This document shows positions 6,748-13,618 of a stretch of DNA of 14,091 nt, in pieces. The translations under genes were made by a program, and so were the position numbers. Source of the DNA: Campylobacteraceae bacterium (GTDB lineage: Bacteria > Campylobacterota > Campylobacteria > Campylobacterales > Campylobacteraceae); contig JAIRKW010000063.1 in NCBI GenBank assembly GCA_031259875.1, forward strand, positions 1-14,091. The letters are read 5' to 3'. The notes below the pieces were generated by a model. It saw only the letters and a list, made by a program, of their open reading frames with translations, searched no databases and was not told the origin of the DNA. Position 1 is the stretch's first letter. Every line of letters begins with the position of its first letter.

Positions 6748-7568
6748 TGTTGTATTTTATTCCTACGCCGATAGGAAATCTTGAAGATGTAACTTTAAGG
6801 AGTCTTAGACTCCTTCTTTCTATCCAGACTATTTTTTGTGAAGATACAAGGGTTGCGAAAAAACTGATTCGCCTTTTGAAAGAGCGTTTCAGCAGTTTTG
6901 AAAATGATATAGAGCAAAGATTTATACCGCTTCACTCCCATAATGAACAAGATATAATAAACAGTTTAAATATTAATGATTTTTTATCTTCCGACATAGC
7001 TTATATAAGTGATGCAGGAATGCCATGCATTAGCGATCCTGGTACTTTGCTGGTACAATTTGCACAAAAAAATGGTATCCCTTATGAAATTTTACCCGGA
7101 GCAAATGCCGCTTTATTGGCTTTAGCTGCAAGCGGATTTGCAGGAAAAAACTTCTACTTTCATGGATTTTTACCTCATAAAAAAGAGGCGCGCATGGATG
7201 AACTGCGGGAGATTTTACCGCTCGAGTGCAATATCGTGCTTTATGAGTCAACCCATAGAATTTTGCAGCTCTCTTGTGAACTTGCCGAACTTGCCCCTCA
7301 AAGAGTTATATATTTAATAAAAGAAGCCACAAAAATGTATGAAACACATTATAAATGCACTGCTTCAGAATTAATGCAGCAGTTAAAAAAAGCAAATTTA
7401 AACGGCGAATGGGCTGTCGTGATAGAAAAAAGCGAACAAAAAAAAGGCGGAATTTTGAATGAAAGCGATATTTTACCGCTTTTACTGCCGCCAAAGCAGA
7501 AAGCCAAACTTCTTGCAAAATTGACAGGCAAAAGTGTCAAAGAGTGGTACGATATATTAGGTAAATGA
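6747..7568 (+). CDS. rsmI: 16S rRNA (cytidine1402-2'-O)-methyltransferase RsmI
   Basis: RsmI methylates the ribose of C1402 in the P-site region of 16S rRNA with SAM. Family motifs in order are IPTPIGNLEDVTLRSLR (from residue 5), FCEDTRVAKKLI, SDAGMPCISDPG, ILPGANAALLALAASGF and FYFHGFLPHKK; the fold is that of tetrapyrrole methylases, which is why older annotations name it so. Its 273 residues are normal. The gene overlaps rpmE by one base. In C. jejuni, as I recall, the next gene is the RlmB-type methylase; here an accessory block intervenes directly after the rsmI stop. Confidence 0.97.
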   Translation: MLYFIPTPIGNLEDVTLRSLRLLLSIQTIFCEDTRVAKKLIRLLKERFSSFENDIEQRFIPLHSHNEQDIINSLNINDFLSSDIAYISDAGMPCISDPGTLLVQFAQKNGIPYEILPGANAALLALAASGFAGKNFYFHGFLPHKKEARMDELREILPLECNIVLYESTHRILQLSCELAELAPQRVIYLIKEATKMYETHYKCTASELMQQLKKANLNGEWAVVIEKSEQKKGGILNESDILPLLLPPKQKAKLLAKLTGKSVKEWYDILGK

Positions 7569-7584
7569 GGTTTTAGTTTCGGCG

Positions 7585-7606
7585 TTTTTTTGATGCATGA
7601 AAAAAA
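7585..7606. repeat. T7/A7 palindrome inside a wider inverted repeat
   Basis: Seven T, GATGCATG, seven A forms a 22-bp palindrome with one mismatched pair. It lies within a wider imperfect inverted repeat, GAGGTTTTAG (7567-7576) against CTAAAACCCTC (7637-7647). It sits at the convergent 3' ends of rsmI and the degenerate gene, so a bidirectional terminator is possible, but the stem is AT-rich and weak. Confidence 0.35.
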
Positions 7607-7727
7607 TGGATGTTATTGTTTGAAGCTATGTTGCACCTAAAACCCTCGTAATAAAAAGCAAAAAAGATTTTATCCTTTACCTCAAAGACTTTGTTTAGTG
7701 GTTACTGTTTATACTCTATCTTCACTC

Positions 7728-7741
7728 CCGACTGTGGTCGG
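7728..7741. repeat. Small GC hairpin
   Basis: CCGAC-TGTG-GTCGG is a perfect 5-bp stem with a 4-nt loop, conspicuous in otherwise AT-rich degenerate sequence. No T-tract follows on either strand, so it is not a standard terminator. Role unknown. Confidence 0.3.
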
Positions 7742-8496
7742 TAATACTACCTAATCTATTGGTGTCGAGTTATATAAATCCCCACTCTGTACAAAGGCGT
7801 TTTATAGAATATATGCTCTTTTTCTACGCCTATTTCTTAATTTCAAGGGTACGGCATAAGTCCCGCATGACACCTTAAATACACTTGCATTCGGTTCGTT
7901 CTTATGTATAAAATGTACTATTATTTTTCAGGGCGATTGAGTTGACATATTTGGTGAGCGATTATTTGAATGCAAAATCATAACAAGATTGGACTGCTCA
8001 AACTTGTCTTTACAGTTTCGACTTCTAAGTTCATAGCTATGTCGTTATCTAATAATGTTTCTTCTCTTCATTTTTCAAAAAGTCCCGTCTTTATGTTTCT
8101 TTGTCAATATTTTTTATCTAAGAGTTTGTTTTTAAAGTTGTTTATTGCCGCAGTTTCTAAAGCCAAACCGCTGCTTTTTCTAAAAATACCTCTTCTTAAA
8201 ATGCAAAGATGCAAAGGATAATCAAAGTATTTTCTGTCAAATATCTTTTTACTCCCAAGTATTTCTATATGCACTATACCCCTAAAAGTTCTTTTTAATG
8301 ATAAACAACATATGAAAAAGAGGTCAATTTACTGACATCAACTACTGTCTCCTCTGCATGGGTTTCAAACTTCATCTTTGCGGATTTTAGTTTAAGGCCA
8401 AAGCTGTCGATAAAGATTTTTCAAAAAATATATAAAAAAGCGGTGTTTGAACTTCTTGCGTGAAGTGTAAAAACGCGCTTTATAAATGAATTAAAA

Positions 8497-10977
8497 CTAT
8501 TGTCCTTCTATCTCTTTATTGAGCCAAAGTTTATAAATATCACTATTTTTATCAGTTACTGTTTCCGTTGTGGCAGTAGAGTTTTGAGAAAATATGTTAT
8601 TTACTACAATACTCTCGACTATGGCATAGTTTTGAGACTTTGTATTATTTGTGTCATAAGCTAAAAATGTCAATATATTCTTATCTCCGATGGTAGTCTT
8701 ATTGTTTCCTGGATTTAACGTAACATTGATATCCGCGTATCCATCTTTGTCTATAATGGCAGCAGCAGGCTTAATCTCTACTATGTATCCTTTGTCGTCT
8801 ATTGCCGTAAAGTTAAAAGTTCCGTTTTCGGCATAATTTGTAACACGAAATGTATAAATAGTATTGATATCTAACGGTATATCTTGATGTGCGGGAATCA
8901 TAATGCCCATTGTCTGCGGGGCAATTGTCTGCGGCAATGCTCTTTGAAATTCTATACCATTTTCATCTTTACCAATAGCATAAACGACAAAGTCTTCGTT
9001 TGGAATTACAAAATCCTCTTTTAAAAAAATAGTTTTTGTATTAAGATACTGATCTGCTGCATTAAACGTTAAAGTTTCAAGCAAATCGCCGTTTCTGGAC
9101 TTTAATTCAAATCTGACATCAGAAATTGTATCTGATACGGTGGCTTCAGCAGCCGAAACAGTTCCTGCAACAGGAAAACTGTCTATTTCAAACAAACTCC
9201 CGTACTCTGTGCGCCCGCTGTATTCTACAAATTTGAAGTTGTCAAAAGAGAGCGGACTATTTCCGGCTACATTAATTATAAATTCACTATTACCTTCTAT
9301 ATCAACTTTCCATGTTCCGATATCCGGATTTTTTATATCATAAACCATAACAGATGATAACAGTGTGTGCTGCACATTGAATTCGTTTGTTTTGACAATA
9401 CTGCCATCCGGACGAATAACAAAAGCTGTGGCATTTCCGTCTATAATGCTAACAGTGATTGATATTTTGTCTGTTTTTGAATCAACTTTGAATTCATATG
9501 ATTTAATATTTTTCGATGTTGATTTGTCGTAAATATTTGCAAGCTCTACATAATAGTTGTTTATCAATATATTCGATAATTCGGCTAATTTTTCTGCCTC
9601 TGATTTGTCGATGACAAATACTTGCCCGCCTGTTATATCAGATATCTCAAAATAGTTTAAATCATTGCGTGAGCACTGTCCGCTAAGTATACTGTTTATC
9701 TTTATATTTTTTTTGTTTGCAAGCATTGAAGCAGCTTTTGCCTCTTCTTTGTTCTTCACTAAAGCGTTCGCATAGATAAACAGAGTGCTTCCGGGCATAA
9801 GAGACAAAACAGCTTTATAAATGCTAAGCCCTGATAATTCGGGACAATCTGCGCCAATCTCTTCTGAATGTTCTGCATGTAAATTTGACAATGCATCAAG
9901 AAAAACATTAGAATGCGTAAATACCAAATGTTCGGGAATTGAAGAGTTATTTACAGCAGAGAGCACATAAAGTGACGGCTCTTCATCTGTTCCGATACGA
10001 GATTGTACCATTTGCGCAACAATTGCTTTTATTTCTTCCATCTCTTCTGCCGCATTTATGATAAATCCGACAGCTGTTCCGCCAAATCCGAGAAATTTTC
10101 TAAACGCGTTGTCTCCGTCAAATTCGCCCTCTTTGGCCGTTAATGCATTTCTTATATTTCGAAAATATTTGACGGTTGCCAATTTTGCTGCTGATGCTGC
10201 GGTTTTGTGAAGATTGCTGTGCGGAGAGATAACAACACCTATGCCCAAAACAGTAAAACTACAGACAGATGCATCTTTATTTATGCCTTCTACGCCAAAT
10301 CCGTCAAGGAAACCGCCATGAAAGCATTTTTTTACGCCGTCTGGTATTACGGATGTGCCTTTAAAATAACCGCTTGTAAGTTTGGTTGTAATGATATTGT
10401 TGCTATTCATAAGTGAACAAGCAGTTATGGGAGGAGTAAGCGGGTGAATGTATTCATATTCACATGTGTCTTCATCAGGTTCTGCTACGTTACTTATATG
10501 ACCGTAACCCATTTCATCACTGGCAGCAGAGCCATATAGCTCTGCCCAGTTTGAATGAGCATAGAAATCCTGCAAAGTGTGAGTAGCCCCGCCGATAGTA
10601 TTGCGGGCATTGTCTGTCTTATCTGATAAAATTTCACCGATTCCTTTTACAGTCTCCTCTTTTACGTTGTTGCTGCATCCGGTTAACTGTTCGCCGTCGC
10701 AGTGCCAAATCGCTTTGCCGCTTCTGTTGTCATAGTCAACCTGCGAATTAGCTTTTGCTATAGTCTTTACGGCAGTTTTCATAGTGTTGGTATAGACTAT
10801 GCCATTTGAACCATATCCATACTCTTCGTATATTTTATCAAGCGCTTCAGCTACCATTTTTTCGTGATATTCTCCAGGAACAATTGCCAGCGGATACCCT
10901 GGTATAAAAGCATGGGTGCTTGTACATACAACTGACAATACAAATAATGCCGCAAAAGCTTTAAATTTTGATTTCAT
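8497..10977 (-). CDS. Secreted VWA7/hemicentin-like protein with Het-C-type N-terminal domain
   Basis: The 826-residue protein has a signal peptide (about 1-23, ending STHA). Residues 24-300 resemble the Het-C-like N-terminal region of animal VWA7/G7c: His38, then ATHTLQDFYAHSNWAELYG at 131-149, whose His133, Asp137 and His141 could bind a metal. Residues about 300-465 match a hemicentin/VWA7 vWA domain: GTDEEPSLYVL at 329-339, NVFLDALSNL at 357-366, DCPELS at 377-382, PGSTLFIYANALVKNK at 395-410 and ISDITGGQVFVIDKSEAEKL at 445-464. The MIDAS position reads NAAEE (308-312), not DxTGS. Residues about 470-580 match the hemicentin beta-sandwich (IRPDGSIV, DIKNPDIGTWKVDIEGNSE). Beta-rich sequence follows to the end. 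There are eight cysteines after the signal peptide. AGGAG stands 6 nt before the ATG. No neighbour suggests a partner; adhesion or surface binding is inference. Confidence 0.85.
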   Translation of the reverse strand: MKSKFKAFAALFVLSVVCTSTHAFIPGYPLAIVPGEYHEKMVAEALDKIYEEYGYGSNGIVYTNTMKTAVKTIAKANSQVDYDNRSGKAIWHCDGEQLTGCSNNVKEETVKGIGEILSDKTDNARNTIGGATHTLQDFYAHSNWAELYGSAASDEMGYGHISNVAEPDEDTCEYEYIHPLTPPITACSLMNSNNIITTKLTSGYFKGTSVIPDGVKKCFHGGFLDGFGVEGINKDASVCSFTVLGIGVVISPHSNLHKTAASAAKLATVKYFRNIRNALTAKEGEFDGDNAFRKFLGFGGTAVGFIINAAEEMEEIKAIVAQMVQSRIGTDEEPSLYVLSAVNNSSIPEHLVFTHSNVFLDALSNLHAEHSEEIGADCPELSGLSIYKAVLSLMPGSTLFIYANALVKNKEEAKAASMLANKKNIKINSILSGQCSRNDLNYFEISDITGGQVFVIDKSEAEKLAELSNILINNYYVELANIYDKSTSKNIKSYEFKVDSKTDKISITVSIIDGNATAFVIRPDGSIVKTNEFNVQHTLLSSVMVYDIKNPDIGTWKVDIEGNSEFIINVAGNSPLSFDNFKFVEYSGRTEYGSLFEIDSFPVAGTVSAAEATVSDTISDVRFELKSRNGDLLETLTFNAADQYLNTKTIFLKEDFVIPNEDFVVYAIGKDENGIEFQRALPQTIAPQTMGIMIPAHQDIPLDINTIYTFRVTNYAENGTFNFTAIDDKGYIVEIKPAAAIIDKDGYADINVTLNPGNNKTTIGDKNILTFLAYDTNNTKSQNYAIVESIVVNNIFSQNSTATTETVTDKNSDIYKLWLNKEIEGQ

Positions 10978-11011
10978 ATTTTTCTCCTCGTAAACATAAA
11001 ATTATTTTTTT

Positions 11012-11017
11012 ATTATA
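11012..11017 (-). promoter_or_regulatory. -10 element of the VWA7/hemicentin-like gene
   Basis: On the minus strand ATATTATAATAAAA contains a perfect TATAAT, 35-40 bp before the start codon. Just upstream is AATATT-GATTGAT-AATATT with a nearby echo TTTGATTG, which could be an operator, though such repeats are common in AT-rich DNA. Confidence 0.5.
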
Positions 11018-11056
11018 ATATTGATTGATAATATTTTGATTGCAAATCTTTTATAT

Positions 11057-11280
11057 TTACTCTTGTTTTTTCATGTTTTTTATTCTCTGCTGAAAATCAT
11101 AAGAGTATAGATAGGCTTTTTCTATAAAAAACTTTATAAATGTCTCATTTGCTGCTTTTACTTAATACTTAAAATTTAATTTTTATCCTTACACATAAAT
11201 TCCTTAAGCAATATATTTAGCAGTGGTATATACTTCACGAATGAGCCAAAAAATATGCAAAAAACATCTGTAAGAGCTTT
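11057..11280 (-). pseudogene. 3' remnant of a minus-strand gene upstream of the VWA7/hemicentin-like gene
   Basis: The 334-bp gap 10978-11311 has no intact gene. On the minus strand, 11057-11161 is an open frame of 34 codons plus stop without a usable start codon, containing NETFIKFFIEKAYLYSYDFQ then QRIKNMKKQE. In another frame, about 11165-11280 reads ALTDVFCIFFGSFVKYIPLL then NILLKEFMCKDKN. Together these look like the broken C-terminal part of a gene lying in the same direction as the 826-residue protein gene. Chance open frames cannot be excluded. Confidence 0.3.
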
Positions 11281-11298
11281 TTTTAAGAGATTTTAAGA

Positions 11299-11304
11299 TA
11301 GAAT
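11299..11304 (+). promoter_or_regulatory. -10 element of rlmB, very close to the start codon
   Basis: TTTTAAGATAGAATCC offers TAGAAT as a -10 hexamer ending 7 nt before the rlmB ATG. A start site 6-8 nt downstream would fall at or next to the A of ATG. There is no Shine-Dalgarno in between, so the mRNA may be leaderless. Confidence 0.45.
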
Positions 11305-11311
11305 CCACTTT

Positions 11312-11995
11312 ATGTTAATTTACGGAAAACAGCTTTTTTTGCATGTATTAGAACGGTATCCGAAGCGGATTTTAGGTATTTATTTAGCCAAAGAGTGCGA
11401 TAAAAAGTTATTTTTAAAAATAGCAAAAATAGGCGTAAAAATAGAGCGGCTGGATGAAAAAAAGGCTCAAGCGTTAGCAAAAGGCGGCAATCATCAAGGT
11501 TTTCTTGCCGATATTGAGCCGATTTTGGAAGTTTCGCTCCCGCGGTTAAAAAATGAGAATTTTTTGGTTATGCTTTGCGGCGTTACCGATATGGGTAATA
11601 TAGGCGCAATTATCAGAAGCGCTTACGCATTCGGCGCAGGCGGGATTATCATTTGCGGATTAAAAGAACTTAAGATTGAAAATCTTGTCCGCACATCAAG
11701 TGCAGCGGCATTTGAACTTCCTATATGCTCAGTGCAAAACGCATCTGATGCTATAAATGAATTGAAACTTTCGAATTTTAGTGTTTATGGAGCGGATATG
11801 ACCGGAAAAAATGCTAAAGAGATAAAATTTGATAAAAAGATGGTTTTGATTTTAGGCAGTGAAGGGGAGGGGCTTCCGCGCCGTCTTCTTGAAAAATGCG
11901 ATCAAAAGGTGTGTATTAAAATGGCCAACGGATTTGACTCTTTGAATGTCAGCGCAGCAGCAGCAGTTTTATTTGATAGGATATACAATGGATAG
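11312..11995 (+). CDS. rlmB: RlmB-type 23S rRNA (guanosine-2'-O)-methyltransferase (SpoU/TrmH family)
   Basis: Predicted to methylate the ribose of G2251 in the P loop of 23S rRNA using SAM. The N-terminus MLIYGKQ is the typical RlmB opening, which supports this start despite the lack of a ribosome binding site. The SPOUT domain shows motif 1 GNIGAIIRSAYAFGA (about residues 97-111), motif 2 LILGSEGEGLPR and motif 3 SLNVSAAAAVLFDRI at the C-terminus. At 227 residues it is typical of the Campylobacterota members. Specificity for G2251 rather than a tRNA site is by family resemblance only. The stop overlaps the next gene by 8 bp. Its proposed promoter lies at the right border of the accessory block, so the gene may have been uncoupled from rsmI. 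Confidence 0.9.
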   Translation: MLIYGKQLFLHVLERYPKRILGIYLAKECDKKLFLKIAKIGVKIERLDEKKAQALAKGGNHQGFLADIEPILEVSLPRLKNENFLVMLCGVTDMGNIGAIIRSAYAFGAGGIIICGLKELKIENLVRTSSAAAFELPICSVQNASDAINELKLSNFSVYGADMTGKNAKEIKFDKKMVLILGSEGEGLPRRLLEKCDQKVCIKMANGFDSLNVSAAAAVLFDRIYNG

Positions 11996-12797
11996 CATTA
12001 AAGCGTTAGAAAAGATAGGACTTAGAGAGGTTTCGAGAAAGACTTACATTGAACTGAGTTATCTCAAATTGATGGCAGACAGGGATTTTGCGAAACTTCA
12101 TCGTATCAAAACGCTTGGCTTTGTGAAAATTATTAAGCGCGAATACGGCATAGATATGAGCGACTGGGTCGCAGAATTTGAAACTTATTTGGAGGAGCAA
12201 ACCGAGAATTCAGAGGTCGAAAAAGAGGATTCTTTAACATCTCAAAAATGGCATATCAATGGTCAAAAAAGACTTTATGTTATTATTGCCGTACTTGTTT
12301 TAATAGTCATCACAACTGTTTTTTATCTCTTGCTTAAAGCGCGCGCGGTTTATGTGGAAGATGCTTCTTCGTACACCAATATAGTTATAATAGACGAGTC
12401 TTTGCAGAGCAGCGAAGATAATAATACCAAATCCGAAGAGATAAACGAAACTATTTCAAGCGAACCGGAAGAGATTATTGAAGAGCCAAGCGTCCAAACA
12501 CCTGCTAAGCCGATAAGCGAAATATTTATAGTGCCAAATCTTGAAATTTGGGTCGGCGCAATAGACCTTGCTACTTTCAAGAGAAGTACATATTTGCAGG
12601 ATGGCGACATTAAACTCGATGCTGCAAAAGAGCAGATTGTTATAACAGGACATGGTGATTTTAGTTTGAGAATAGGCAATGAGACAACGAAGAGGTTTAA
12701 TCCTCAAGCGATGATTTATCTGCATGTACAAAACGGTACGGTCAAACAGATAAGTGAAGATGAGTTTGTACAGCTCAACAGAGGTAAAATTTGGTAA
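11988..12797 (+). CDS. Single-pass membrane protein with RodZ-like layout
   Basis: The start chosen is the ATG at 11988 (ATAGGATATACA before it); an upstream in-frame ATG at 11946 lies deep inside rlmB and would add an unlikely Gln-rich leader. The 269-residue protein has a cytoplasmic helical part (1-95) whose segment YIELSYLKLMADRDFAKLHR recalls a helix-turn-helix, one membrane helix (about 97-117), an acidic low-complexity periplasmic linker (about 130-175) and a C-terminal beta-rich domain (about 183-260). This layout resembles RodZ, the cell-shape protein bridging MreB, and the last domain recalls the RodZ periplasmic domain, but no sequence motif proves it. From memory a putative membrane protein occupies the same place in C. 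jejuni. The next gene overlaps it by 7 bp. Confidence 0.78.
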   Translation: MDSIKALEKIGLREVSRKTYIELSYLKLMADRDFAKLHRIKTLGFVKIIKREYGIDMSDWVAEFETYLEEQTENSEVEKEDSLTSQKWHINGQKRLYVIIAVLVLIVITTVFYLLLKARAVYVEDASSYTNIVIIDESLQSSEDNNTKSEEINETISSEPEEIIEEPSVQTPAKPISEIFIVPNLEIWVGAIDLATFKRSTYLQDGDIKLDAAKEQIVITGHGDFSLRIGNETTKRFNPQAMIYLHVQNGTVKQISEDEFVQLNRGKIW

Positions 12798-13600
12798 AGT
12801 ATCTTTTTTTGCTCGCAGTGTATGTTGGTACACTTTTTGCAAATGCGGCTCTTGATAAGGCAAACAGTTTTGCCAATGTAAATGTTGCATCGTCAAAAAA
12901 TCTTATTACATTTTTATTCCAAAATGAAGAAAAATATCTTGACAAAGAAGGCAATATAAACTCTATCCTTATATTAAAAACGCTCAAAGACAACTCCCTT
13001 TTGGAGTTTTACTCCAAAGAGCCAAAAGAGTTTGAACTGACTTTTATTGCTAAGCAAAATCCATTACTTCTTATACGTGTTATCACAGAGTCGTTAAACT
13101 CTATGGGATATAACTTTTTTATAACCAAAAAAGCTCTTAAAACATCGGAAGAGTTTATTTGGACTATCTCTTTGTCTACACAAAGTGTTCCTAGTCCGCT
13201 ATTGTTAAATGATAATCTTAAAGCGCATAATGCAATGATTTTAGATATAGAAAAAAAAGGTATCAATTGGGTTTACACGATTGACGCGAATGATGCTAAA
13301 ATAGATACCGTTCCAGTTGCTGCTAAAATAAGAACAAGTCTCAAAAAGCCATTAGTGCCGTACATGATAGCAGTAAATGATAATATAAATACGGTAACTT
13401 TTTGGGCACATGTGTCTGATTACTGGTATCCGAAAATAAGTTTTTACACCCAAAATCTACAGCTTATCAAAACGATAGAAGAGAGTAAAAAAACGCAGAC
13501 TATAAAATTGCATCCGCCAAAAACCGCCGCGTATATGAAGGTTGACGATAAATACACGCTTGAAAACATTAAACGCGGATTGAGTATTTTGATTGAATAA
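12791..13600 (+). CDS. Secreted (periplasmic) protein of unknown function, TTG start
   Basis: The gene starts with TTG, supported by GAGGT 5 nt upstream and by the signal peptide that begins exactly there: MVKYLFLLAVYVGTLFANA (residues 1-19, Ala-x-Ala cleavage). The mature part of about 250 residues is mixed alpha/beta, with no cysteines in the mature sequence, and no motif I recognise. The C-terminal half contains beta-like repeats (VPYMIAVNDNINTVTFWAHV and onward). The 7-bp overlap with the RodZ-like gene suggests co-translation and possibly a shared envelope role. C. jejuni appears, from memory, to have a putative periplasmic protein in the same position. Confidence 0.78.
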   Translation: MVKYLFLLAVYVGTLFANAALDKANSFANVNVASSKNLITFLFQNEEKYLDKEGNINSILILKTLKDNSLLEFYSKEPKEFELTFIAKQNPLLLIRVITESLNSMGYNFFITKKALKTSEEFIWTISLSTQSVPSPLLLNDNLKAHNAMILDIEKKGINWVYTIDANDAKIDTVPVAAKIRTSLKKPLVPYMIAVNDNINTVTFWAHVSDYWYPKISFYTQNLQLIKTIEESKKTQTIKLHPPKTAAYMKVDDKYTLENIKRGLSILIE

Positions 13601-13618
13601 CACAAAAGGATAAAATAA

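Larger units (their letters stand above)
7573..8490 (-). pseudogene. Degenerate minus-strand protein gene, family not recognised
   Basis: No intact gene spans this gap of over 900 bp, but the minus strand carries a run of protein-like segments split by stops and frame changes. In N-to-C order they are: YKARFYTSRKKFKHRFF (about 8435-8490); IDSFGLKLKSAKMKFETHAE with EETVVDVSKLTSFSYVVYH (about 8307-8425); VHIEILGSKKIFDRKYFDYP with LHLCILRRGIFRKSSG (about 8115-8290); REETLLDNDIAMNLEVE (about 7980-8068); and at the 3' end GVKIEYK, a stop, then PLNKVFEVKDKIFFAFYYEG through HASKKRRN, stop at 7573-7575. The last 43-codon stretch is fully open and ends 5 bp from the rsmI stop, tail to tail. I cannot assign a family. 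The calls rest on composition and frame coherence alone. Confidence 0.4.

Noticed and set aside
7681..7860. Plus-strand reading with SLPTVVGNTT and SIGVELYKSPLCTKAFYR segments as a possible plus-strand pseudogene
   Set aside because: Short and broken by stops. The minus strand gives a longer open C-terminal frame (7573-7701), so a plus-strand gene is less likely, though not fully excluded.
7970..8221. Plus-strand open frame of 83 codons in the gene-poor region
   Set aside because: No ribosome binding site at a usable distance, and Ser/Leu/Phe/Lys-rich low-quality composition. It is the shadow of more protein-like minus-strand segments of the degenerate gene.
7569..8496. CRISPR array or structured RNA in the gene-poor region
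   Set aside because: No regularly spaced direct repeats were found, only one small GC hairpin and AT-rich inverted repeats; the stretch is better explained by decayed coding sequence.
8400..8496. Rho-independent terminator after the 826-residue gene
   Set aside because: The GCG-containing sequences near 8457-8480 do not form a stable stem followed by a T-tract on the minus strand.
9140..10416. Short plus-strand frames opposite the 826-residue gene (9140-9343, 10207-10416)
   Set aside because: They lie wholly within a long, well-supported minus-strand gene and have no ribosome binding sites or recognisable protein features.
11946..11987. Upstream ATG as start of the RodZ-like protein gene
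   Set aside because: It would overlap rlmB by 50 bp, add a Gln-rich leader encoded by the rlmB C-terminal codons, and lacks a ribosome binding site; the ATG at 11988 has one.
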